64,000 nucleotides of DNA from contig NZ_JAENRR010000019.1 in assembly GCF_016612505.1 (NCBI RefSeq), positions 1 to 64,000 of the forward strand. Direction: 5' to 3'. The notes under the pieces are model-generated. The model saw only the letters and a list, made by a program, of their open reading frames with translations, searched no databases and was not told the origin of the DNA. The translations under genes were made by a program, and so were the position numbers. This document shows positions 16,634-24,900 of the stretch, piece after piece. The DNA comes from Carboxylicivirga marina (GTDB lineage Bacteria > Bacteroidota > Bacteroidia > Bacteroidales > Marinilabiliaceae). Positions within the stretch are counted from its first letter, which is position 1, and each line of letters starts with the position of its first letter.

Positions 16634-17971
16634 ATGAATATCGAAAAATTCCTTTTAGAATTAGAAAAAAGCAATTTAAGCGAACCTGAATTTACGCAGA
16701 ATGTTAGGGTGTTTTTAGCTTCTGTTCAAAATTATATATGTGATGATTTCAGGTTAGACAGTGCGGCGGTCATTGCACGCCTGTGCGAGCCCGATAAAGT
16801 CTTTATGTTTAAGGTGCCATGGATCAATGATGAAGGGAAAGTGATTGTTAGCCGTGGTTATCGTGTGCAATATAACAATGCATTAGGACCGTATAAAGGT
16901 GGACTTCGTTTTCACCCGGGAATAACCTTAGGAACAATTAAAATGTTAGCATTTGAGCAGGTGTTCAAAAACAGCTTGTCTTCATTACCATTGGGAGGTG
17001 CTATGGGAGGTGCTAATTTTGATCCTAAAGGAAAATCGGACGCAGAGGTGATGCGTTTTTGTCAAAGTTATATGCTGCAGCTATGGGATTTGCTTGGTGA
17101 TGATGTGGATATTCTAGGTGGTGATGTGGGAGTTGGTAGTCGCGAAATTGGCTATCTGTTTGGTATGTACAAAAAGCTTAGTCATCAGCACAATGGCACT
17201 TTTACAGGTAAAGCACCGTATTGGGGTGGAACGCGTTTAAAAGGCGAATCTAATGGGTATGGTGTGGTGTACTATTTAAAGTCGCTATTAAAAAGACACA
17301 ATGATAGCCTGGATGGAAAAAGGATTGCTGTTTCCGGATTTGGCAATTTGGCTTATGGAGTTATAAAAAAAGCAACAGCATTAGGTGCAAAAGTTATTTC
17401 CATCTCTGGTCCTGATGGGTATATACACGATCCGGATGGCATCAACGGGGATAAATTAGAGTATCTTTTAGAATTACGTGCTACCTCACAGGATTTGGTT
17501 CGTCCATTCTCAATGGAATTTCCGGGAACAATGTATTATGAAGGAAAGAAACCGTGGGAGCTTGAATGTGATATAGCCATTCCATGTGCTATTCAAAACG
17601 AAATTGATTCAACAGAAGTGCAGCAGTTGCTCAAGACTAAATGTATGTACATGATTGAAGGAGCCGATCAGGCATGCACTGCTGATGCTGTACAGGAGAT
17701 ATATAATAGCGATCTGGTTTATGTGCCGAGCAAGGCAGCAAATGTTGGAAGTGTGGCCATCTCAAGCCTTGAACTGGCACAGAACAATATGAAAGTATAT
17801 TGGTCGGATTCAGAAATTGAAACGCGACTGCAAGATATTATGGAGCGAACCTATAATCTGTGCCGTAAGTATGGGCAAGACCAAAAGGGTAAAGTAAATT
17901 ATTTACAAGGCGCTAATATTGCCTCTTTTAACCGGGTGGTTGAAGCAATGATTGATCAAGGGGTGGTATAA
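16634..17971 (+). CDS. glutamate dehydrogenase-like protein lacking the catalytic lysine
   Basis: A 445-residue member of the GDH family, full length but divergent. It keeps GPYKGGLRFHP (about 85-95), K112 in FKNSL, the catalytic-site aspartate (D164 in LGGDVGVG) and the GFGNLA dinucleotide motif (235-240). The catalytic lysine of PMGGGKGG is replaced: here the segment reads PLGGAMGG, with M124 at that place (codon ATG at 17003-17005). The RPEATG segment of active copies is LKGESNG, and NAGGVAVSG is NVGSVAISS. Loss of this lysine abolishes normal activity in studied GDHs, so a changed reaction or a regulatory, ligand-sensing role is likely. It is the third gene of the receiver/ATP-binding operon. 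Confidence 0.85.
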   Translation: MNIEKFLLELEKSNLSEPEFTQNVRVFLASVQNYICDDFRLDSAAVIARLCEPDKVFMFKVPWINDEGKVIVSRGYRVQYNNALGPYKGGLRFHPGITLGTIKMLAFEQVFKNSLSSLPLGGAMGGANFDPKGKSDAEVMRFCQSYMLQLWDLLGDDVDILGGDVGVGSREIGYLFGMYKKLSHQHNGTFTGKAPYWGGTRLKGESNGYGVVYYLKSLLKRHNDSLDGKRIAVSGFGNLAYGVIKKATALGAKVISISGPDGYIHDPDGINGDKLEYLLELRATSQDLVRPFSMEFPGTMYYEGKKPWELECDIAIPCAIQNEIDSTEVQQLLKTKCMYMIEGADQACTADAVQEIYNSDLVYVPSKAANVGSVAISSLELAQNNMKVYWSDSEIETRLQDIMERTYNLCRKYGQDQKGKVNYLQGANIASFNRVVEAMIDQGVV

Positions 17972-17972
17972 A

Positions 17973-17998
17973 AAAAGACCAACATGCGTCGGTCTTTT
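17973..17998. terminator. bidirectional terminator between convergent genes
   Basis: AAAAGACC and GGTCTTTT form an 8-bp stem around a 10-base loop, with A and T runs on the two sides. It can serve both the GDH-like gene and the minus-strand gene ending at 18019. Confidence 0.6.
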
Positions 17999-18018
17999 AA
18001 TAATGGTTTGTACATCTT

Positions 18019-18495
18019 TTATTCACTCTTTGTAGGCACAATTAATGGCATGCCTTCGTGCAATGAAGCCGAAATATGCGTATAGATATAAGCGTCTATT
18101 TGATAAAACTGGGCTGCAACCTTAATGCTTAGCTGTTTTTTTAGCGTTTTATAATATTTGTAACGAAGACTAATTCTTTTCTTGTTAATCTTGACCCCTA
18201 GTTTTACTTTGTCATCCAGCTCATCTTCTGTGAGTTCGCCGCCTTTTTCAATTAATGATTTTAGAAAATCAATACGCTGATTACTTAAGGGCTTAAGCTC
18301 ATTTTCATATTCATCATAAATAGACCAGAATGTCTCTGCTTCACTAGTTGATAATTCCATATTTTGAGCAAAGAAGACCTTTACCTCTGATTTTAAGATG
18401 GAGCCTATCAATCCAATTTCCTGATCCGTAGCTTGAGCTGACGAGTTTAAAAATACACCTATGCACAAGGCTGTAGCAAATAAAAACTTTTTCAT
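18019..18495 (-). CDS. secreted helical protein of unknown function
   Basis: A 158-residue protein with a clear signal peptide (cleavage near NSSAQA, about residue 22). The rest is predicted all-helical and charged, with motifs such as LSTSEAETFWSIYDEYE (about 48-64) and LTEDELDD. The pattern recalls periplasmic Spy/CpxP-like small helical proteins, but no diagnostic motif is certain, so no function is assigned. It is transcribed towards the GDH-like gene, with a shared terminator between them, and is divergent from the lipoprotein gene at 18643. Confidence 0.75.
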   Translation of the reverse strand: MKKFLFATALCIGVFLNSSAQATDQEIGLIGSILKSEVKVFFAQNMELSTSEAETFWSIYDEYENELKPLSNQRIDFLKSLIEKGGELTEDELDDKVKLGVKINKKRISLRYKYYKTLKKQLSIKVAAQFYQIDAYIYTHISASLHEGMPLIVPTKSE

Positions 18496-18556
18496 AGTTT
18501 AATGTTAATTGATAAATTAGATTCGTATTTCAAACAATAAAGCTAAATGATTGTTT

Positions 18557-18564
18557 TATATTTG
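18557..18564 (+). promoter_or_regulatory. probable -7 box for the DUF4136-like/barrel gene pair
   Basis: TATATTTG is a full match to TAnnTTTG and lies 78 bases before the ATG at 18643. No convincing TTTG is placed 19-21 bases upstream. Confidence 0.45.
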
Positions 18565-18642
18565 AATTATAAATGAAGCGTTTTATTGATAATAGCTCGT
18601 CTGTGAACGAGTTATTTATTTTTAACCCCTAATTAAATACTT

Positions 18643-19263
18643 ATGAAAACAAAAGTGAGTTACTTAATCGCTATTGGTCTGCTTACCATAATGTATTCCT
18701 GCTACCCTGGAGGAGCAGAATACGTTGATGAATTGGATACCTCCATATCGAAGTACAGTCCTGATTATTTTGATGAACCATTGACAGGTAAATATTACTA
18801 TCTGCCCGATGAGATATTGCATATTAAAGATGGGGAAGAAGTAGAAGATCCTGATCGTACACATGACGATGCCATACTGGCACAGGTAAATCAGCATTTA
18901 CTTGATCTTGGAATGCAGGAGGCTGTTGCAGGTATAGATACTTCTATAGCCATCGCTATTTCGGCCATTGAGCAAAATAATTCAGGAGCAGCCTGGATTC
19001 CCGGTGGTGGATGGTGGGGCGGTTGGTATCCATGGTATCCCGGATGGGGATGGGGTGGATATTATCCTTGGTATCCTGTTTACTATAACTACAAAACAGG
19101 TAGTGTTCTAATTGAAATGGCAGATTATGAGTTAAAAGAAACCGAAGAGCCTCCTTTGATTTATTTTGGTGCTCTTGATGGTTTGTTGCAAGGTAGTGAT
19201 GCCTATATAGGAGATCGACTTGAGAGAGGAATAGATGAATTATTCAGTCAAGCTCCCTTTTAA
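18643..19263 (+). CDS. DUF4136-like lipoprotein with Trp/Tyr/Pro/Gly-rich tract
   Basis: A 206-residue lipoprotein with signal and lipobox ending MYSC (C20). The body resembles Bacteroidota DUF4136-type proteins: an N-terminal segment ending in a 'directed' hydrophobic strand, then a C-terminal RLERGIDELFSQAPF segment typical of the family's last helix. Between them, residues 118-150 form a low-complexity tract containing 8 tryptophans and 8 tyrosines. The function is unknown; it is exported and probably anchored in a membrane. The gene lies 31 bases upstream of a small barrel gene and shares its promoter. Confidence 0.75.
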   Translation: MKTKVSYLIAIGLLTIMYSCYPGGAEYVDELDTSISKYSPDYFDEPLTGKYYYLPDEILHIKDGEEVEDPDRTHDDAILAQVNQHLLDLGMQEAVAGIDTSIAIAISAIEQNNSGAAWIPGGGWWGGWYPWYPGWGWGGYYPWYPVYYNYKTGSVLIEMADYELKETEEPPLIYFGALDGLLQGSDAYIGDRLERGIDELFSQAPF

Positions 19264-19294
19264 CTAACATTTACCTCATTAAAAATTGTAGAAA

Positions 19295-19906
19295 ATGAAA
19301 TTACTAAAGTATATATTCATAGTTGCACTTACAGTAGTGGGTTTAGAGGTAAGTGCGCAGTCAAAAACCAATGCCTTTTATGGTATGGCTATGCCAGCAG
19401 GCGATACCAAAGATTATGTTGATCCAACAAGCTTTAGAGGTGCTAATATTGAATTCGAACGACTTGTTAGACCAAATATTGGTGTTGGTATTTTAGTTGG
19501 ATGGAATACCTTTTATGAAGCAAAAGACCGTGCGACTTATAGTCTTGATAATATTGAAGGAGAAGCTAATGGTGCAATAACAAGTAATCAATACCGTTAT
19601 TTAAATGCCATACCAATTCAGCTTACGGGAAAGTATTATTTAGGAAGTGATGATGCTATTATAAGACCGTTTATTGGTTTGGCAGGTGGTACTTATTATA
19701 TGGAACAGCGGACAGATAATGGTTTATTCTCGACTTCATACAAAGGGTGGACCTGGTCAGTAGCTCCAAAAGCAGGAATATTGGTACCACTTAGTTATAA
19801 TGCCAGCTTGGCTCTAAGTGTCGATTATAGTACATCCTTTAAAACTTCGGATTTGGGACAACAAAACTGGCTTGGTATTAATGTCGGTTTTAGCTGGGAC
19901 TATTAA
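19295..19906 (+). CDS. small outer-membrane beta-barrel protein
   Basis: A 203-residue protein with a signal peptide (cleavage after about residue 21, VSAQS). Alternating beta-strand pattern and a C-terminal aromatic residue (GINVGFSWDY) fit an OmpA/OmpW-like 8-stranded barrel of the porin-like outer-membrane family. Paired glycine-rich strands such as RPFIGLAGGTYYM and APKAGILVPL are visible. No ligand can be inferred. It is co-transcribed with the upstream lipoprotein and followed by a terminator. Confidence 0.8.
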   Translation: MKLLKYIFIVALTVVGLEVSAQSKTNAFYGMAMPAGDTKDYVDPTSFRGANIEFERLVRPNIGVGILVGWNTFYEAKDRATYSLDNIEGEANGAITSNQYRYLNAIPIQLTGKYYLGSDDAIIRPFIGLAGGTYYMEQRTDNGLFSTSYKGWTWSVAPKAGILVPLSYNASLALSVDYSTSFKTSDLGQQNWLGINVGFSWDY

Positions 19907-19925
19907 AATCATTTCTTGATATAAC

Positions 19926-19964
19926 AAAAAAGCGAGTCGTAATTTAACGGCTCGCTTTTTTTTT
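19926..19964 (+). terminator. Rho-independent terminator
   Basis: A stem of AAAAAAGCGAG (19926-19936) with CTCGCTTTTTT (19951-19961), extended inward by a C-G pair, and a T run. It ends the lipoprotein/barrel pair. Confidence 0.85.
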
Positions 19965-20301
19965 GTTAATTCTCAGCATAAAAGAAGAGGTTGCACGGGG
20001 CAACCTCTATACACACAGGAATTGTTGGGAGGAAAATAACTCTCATAACGGTGTCAAAGGTCTTCTTTTAGGCCAACTAGCTAGTTACCTCTTTGTTATT
20101 TATAGATTAAATAAAGATTATCAAGTGATATTGGAACATCAATGCCAAAGTGGCACTGATTTTTCTACACTTAAGTCAAATTGACATGCGTTAAGTGTAA
20201 GAGACTGACAATCTGACTCATACCTCCTATTGGCATCATCATTGAACTACTGGGTGCAGAACTTAAAACAATTAAAAACTTAAATAATAGGAGATTTTAA
20301 C
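19965..20301. other. gene-free leader of hsp20 with a hairpin and two sigma-54-like near-matches
   Basis: A perfect 8-bp hairpin lies at 19988-20008 (GAGGTTGC/GCAACCTC). TGGCAC at 20151 with TTTTC at 20161, and TGGCA at 20231 with TTGA at 20242, each come within one base of the sigma-54 -24/-12 core (GG and GC). Neither is a full match. A 73-codon frame at 19963-20184 crosses the hairpin and is not credible. Confidence 0.4.
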
Positions 20302-20742
20302 ATGAGACTAGTAAGATTTAACAACAGGTACCCGCAAACAGGAAGTTTACTGAATCACTTCTTTGGAAATGAATTATTACATGATTCTGACTTTTTAAAA
20401 GGCGGTCAGCATTTTAATACGCCAAAGGTGAACATTCAGGAATCGGATGACACATTTAGTATTGAAGTTGCAGCTCCCGGGTTTGATAAAAATGATTTTA
20501 ATGTGGAGTTGGAAAATAATGTTTTGACCATTGAAGTGTCTAAGGAGGAGAAAAAAGAAGAAAAGAACTACTCTCACTATGAGTTTAGCTATGGTTCGTT
20601 TAAGCGTTCATTTACCCTGCCAAAGGATAAAGTGAAAGAGTCTGGTATTTTAGCAAAGTACGAGAACGGTATTTTAAATATCGAGATTCCTAAAAAGGAT
20701 GAAGCTAAACCGAAACCAAAGCGATTAATTGAAATTGCTTAA
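20302..20742 (+). CDS. small heat shock protein, Hsp20/alpha-crystallin family
   Basis: A 146-residue small heat shock protein. The alpha-crystallin domain spans about 34-135, opening with KVNIQESDDTFSIEVAAPGF and holding the conserved beta-strand AKYENGILNIEIPKK near its end (112-126). The N-terminal arm is short (about 30 residues). These proteins form oligomers and hold unfolding proteins for ATP-dependent chaperones. A strong ribosome-binding site (AATAGGAGA) precedes the ATG. The gene stands alone between two terminators, with a long untranslated leader that may hold stress control. Confidence 0.95.
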   Translation: MRLVRFNNRYPQTGSLLNHFFGNELLHDSDFLKGGQHFNTPKVNIQESDDTFSIEVAAPGFDKNDFNVELENNVLTIEVSKEEKKEEKNYSHYEFSYGSFKRSFTLPKDKVKESGILAKYENGILNIEIPKKDEAKPKPKRLIEIA

Positions 20743-20774
20743 TGTTTCAGAGAATACTTTTCATAATGATGTGA

Positions 20775-20806
20775 TAGGGGCTGCCATGTTGGTGGCCCTT
20801 TTTTTT
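20775..20806 (+). terminator. Rho-independent terminator of hsp20
   Basis: An imperfect G/C-rich stem (AGGGGCTGCC with GGTGGCCCT) is followed by eight T, 32 bases after the hsp20 stop. Confidence 0.7.
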
Positions 20807-20887
20807 GTAGGTGTTCAATAGTGTGAACTTGCCCTGATCGTTATCCTGCTAAAAACACATGGACAGAAATGTAATGCATGATAACGA

Positions 20888-21943
20888 TTAATACAGTCGT
20901 CTCTTTTTGCGTGTATACTTTCCACCTACACTATTGAGTGGGTTGGCGCTTTCGCTGCAAGGCACAGCAGGGCGTCTTCCTCCCGAACGCATTCGCGTAC
21001 GTTGATTAAATTCAAATATAAGAGATAGTTCATGAGCTCCTGCGGTAGACCATCCCAAGCTGCCAATGGTTATATCGTAACTATAGCCAACTCTGATTGG
21101 CCCCAGATCATAAGCCAACAAGGCAATGATGGCATCTTGATTAACAGCAGCGCTTTTATCAACTTTATTAATGAGTGGAAGACCGCGATACCAAACTCCA
21201 ATCTCAAGAGGTGAATTGTGCCAGTATAAACCTAAATCCAATTGGTCAAATTCGGCCTGACGCTGATAACGAAAACTTGTAGAGAAGGCTCTGTTGGTTT
21301 TTCCGCGTCTGCGCTCACGCCAGATATTCATGCCGCCAAAAACGGTGTATTTAAGTTCAGCTTTTGACTCTTCATTCAAAAAAGTATAATTAGGTTTAGC
21401 CAGATGGTCAACAGTAAAACCTACCCAATACTTTGGTGAGTATAAAAATACCGAACTGGCTAAGTCGATGTAATGAACCTGTTCATTGGATAATCGATTA
21501 TATGCCCCTGTTGAGCCTCCGCTAATTGGTGGCTGATCAGGAAAAATAGCTTTTGAAAAATCAACGGCTTTATTACCATAAGCAAACTGAACCGCTGGAA
21601 TAATTTGCCAATAATCGGATATAATAAGGTTGTAAGAATATTGAAAGGCAGCATTGGTGGTTGTTAGTCCGGCACTTCCTGCCTTATCTTGCATCAGATA
21701 AAAACCAATACCACTATTAAATGAAGGGAAGAAATTATCAAATGAAATAGCATAAGTCGAAAAGGCATTAGATACTTCGGGCCACTGATTGCGATAGTTG
21801 ACAATTAACCGACCACCATCGGTTGCGCCTGCTAATGACGGACTTAAATACAGTGGGTTGGCATAGAATTGTGAGAAATGTGGATCCTGTGCTTTGGTAA
21901 TCACTGTCGATAACAGCAATAATATGTATAGTGCTTTTTTCAT
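20888..21943 (-). CDS. PorP/SprF family T9SS-associated outer-membrane protein
   Basis: A 351-residue PorP/SprF-family protein. A signal peptide (cleavage after KAQ, about residue 19) leads into the family's typical start DPHFSQFYANPLYLSPSLAG. An outer-membrane beta-barrel follows, with family strands such as GIGFYLMQDKAGSAGL and SFRYQRQ. SprF-type proteins assist secretion or surface attachment of the large adhesin made by the gene just before them. Here that is the PKD protein: its stop and this start overlap in TAATG at 21945-21941, a sign of translational coupling. The C-terminal tail is basic (KYTRKKRRLY). Confidence 0.9.
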   Translation of the reverse strand: MKKALYILLLLSTVITKAQDPHFSQFYANPLYLSPSLAGATDGGRLIVNYRNQWPEVSNAFSTYAISFDNFFPSFNSGIGFYLMQDKAGSAGLTTTNAAFQYSYNLIISDYWQIIPAVQFAYGNKAVDFSKAIFPDQPPISGGSTGAYNRLSNEQVHYIDLASSVFLYSPKYWVGFTVDHLAKPNYTFLNEESKAELKYTVFGGMNIWRERRRGKTNRAFSTSFRYQRQAEFDQLDLGLYWHNSPLEIGVWYRGLPLINKVDKSAAVNQDAIIALLAYDLGPIRVGYSYDITIGSLGWSTAGAHELSLIFEFNQRTRMRSGGRRPAVPCSESANPLNSVGGKYTRKKRRLY

Positions 21944-24900
21944 TACCTAAATAGTGTTACATCACCAGTTTTAATTTCAATATTACCGTTTGAATAACGG
22001 CACTTTACTTTCCAGATATATACGCCACCTGCACATATTTTATCACGATGATAGCCATCCCAGCCGATATTAATATCCTGACTTTCAAATATCATTTCGC
22101 CCCATCGCGTGTAAATTCTTAACTCATATTCAACTATACCTTCATGTACAAATGGATAAAACACAAAGTTATCAGAGGAACCTGGTTTGTAATATCCGCC
22201 TGATGAGCCAGCTGGATTTGGTGTAAAAGCATTCGGAAAACTGATGCTTCCGGCTTCTTCGGCAATAACCGCTTCCCGAATGACGAATTCATCAGAACAG
22301 CCTTGGTCGTTTGTTGCCAGTAGGGATGCATCATAAACACCAGCCTCTTCATACTGATATTGTATCGAATGCTCAGTTGAACTTTGACCATCACCAAAGT
22401 TCCATAAATAGCTGGTCGCACCTTCCGACAGGTTAATAAATGAAACTGTCTCAGGTAGTTTTACCAGGGTTGGTCTGACTTCAAAATTAGCCAAGGGTTT
22501 CTCATATACCCATACTTCTACCTTATCCGACTCAATAAGTCCACCTGGTCCTTCGGCCATGAGTTTAACTTTATATTTGCCAGATGTATGATACGTATGT
22601 TTGGGCTCTTTTTCAGATGAAACATTACCATCACCAAAATCCCAAAAATAGTTATGTGCATCGATGGTATTGTTGTAAAATTGCACATCGAGTGGCGGAC
22701 AACCTTCAGCATCGGGACCATAATCTATAGCTGGTAAGGTTGGGTAAATGGTGACGAGTTGCATCAACGAATCGGCACAATGCTCCCCATTCACTTTAAG
22801 CCATACTTCATACTCTCCGGATACAGCGTAGGTATGTGTGCCAGGATTTTTGGTGTCGTTGGATTGAGTGTCACCAAAATGCCAGTTGTAGTTCCAGTTG
22901 CTGCCTTTTGTTAAGTTTTCAATATAGATTGTTGACTCAGGCATTTGTAATTCAGTTGGATTAATGGTGTATTCGGGTACTGGACGACGGTGAACAGTCG
23001 CGCTTGTGTATGTGGTGTCGCTACAACCGTATGATGATTCTGCAATCATTTGCACTTCATAATTCTGATCAGTCAGAGTGCTGTTAATGTATTCATTATG
23101 TCCGTTAAACGCACTCGATGTATTTCCATCTCCAAAATCCCAGCTAAACTGGTTAGCTCCAATTGAGTTGTTAAGCAGGCTTTCGAAATAGGGTGTACAG
23201 CCAGCAGCGCCATCGGAAATAGAAGCAGTTACTTTTGGAAATACATTTAAATGATGTGTACTCGAATCCTTACAGCCATATGCATTCTCAACCAATAGGC
23301 TTGGGGAGAAAGAAATAGGAGCCAGTTCTGGATTGCTATAAGTATGCGATATGTCAGAAGAACCATTTTCTTCTGACATTTCGCCATTATCAAAATACCA
23401 GGTGCTTGTGTTGGCACCAGATGAATGGTTAGACAGTAAAACATTTAGTGGTGAACATCCTTCGTTGTCTGATAACTCAAAAGCACAGGTTGGTGAAGGC
23501 AGAACTTTTATGCTTGACTCTGAGGAATCGCGGCAACCAAAGGCTGAACTTGTGTGTAGCTTAATTGTATATTCTTTAGGTTCGGAGTTGGTGTTTTCAA
23601 AAAGATGTGTTGCAATATTGGCGCCATCGAGTGTTTGGCCATTACCAAAATCCCAATGGTAAGAGTAAGCGCCAGGTTCGGCCAACATATCTACTTTCAA
23701 TGGATGACAGCCTTCTTGCGGCGATGTTTCGAAGTTATATTTCACCAAAGGATAAACCGTTATAAATTTATCTAAGGTATCGCGACAACCATAATTATTA
23801 CTGGCAATTAATTCGATATTAAATGATTGAACGTAATGCTCTTTGTTAACAAATGTATGGCTCGTATTTTCTGTTATGGCGCTCTCTCCATCACCAAAAT
23901 TCCATCCGTACGAATTGGCACCTTCCGATTGATTGATGAAATCTATTTCGTGAGGGCTACAGGCTGGTTCTTCATCATTATTGAACTGTGCAATTGGTGT
24001 TGGTAATACGTTAATTGAAAATTGGCCAGTATCTACACACCCAAAACTATTTGAAGCTATCAGCTCTATGTTATAATCGACCGGTTCAAAAGTGTTGTTT
24101 GTAAATGTGTGTTCTGGTGCTTCTTTGTTGGAGATAAAACCATCACCAAAATCCCAAAAATATGTTTCAGAATTGGCTGAAGTATTATCGAAAGAAACAA
24201 CAGCAGGACTACAAATACCTGAATTAAAAGGCCCAATACTTGCATTGGGAACAGGGTAGAAATCTATTGTTACAACATCTTCAGAGATACAGCCATTGTT
24301 ATCTTCAACCCATTGGAATTCATACTTATCGGGAGCAGAAACACTTACTGATGTTAAGGAAAGTGAAGCATCATCAAATGAGGCTGTTCCTCCGCCAGAA
24401 AGTTGTAACCATGTTCCTGTACCAATGCTGGGTGTGGCTATTAGCTCGTACTTGAGTGCGCAAGTGTCGGCATCTTCCATAACCGTTGGTTGCGGGATTT
24501 CAATAAAAGATATGGTAACTTCATCAACATCAACACAACCATTATTTTCCTCCGACCAGGCAAACACATAGTCTCCATATTGATCAACGGTAACCAGTGT
24601 GTTAGGCTCGTTTATATCATCAAAACTAACAGAGCCAGCACCTGTTGTGAGACTCCATTGGCCAGCACCTACATTAGGTACTGCTTGTAATGTATAGCTT
24701 AAGCCGCATGCATTATCGTTGGCTCCAGCCTGGCTTGCAGGTTGCTCATGCACATATACATATACGCTGTCGATATCTTCACAGCCATAAGAGTCGCGTA
24801 CCATGTATTGATATTTGTACACGCCCGGGCTTGTTGAGTTGAAAACTGGGTTTTCGATGTCAGTGGCCGAAAGCAGATCGCTTCTGTCGCCACTCCATTC

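Noticed and set aside
19963-20184. 73-codon frame before hsp20
   Set aside because: It overlaps a terminator and a perfect hairpin and has no coding-like composition.
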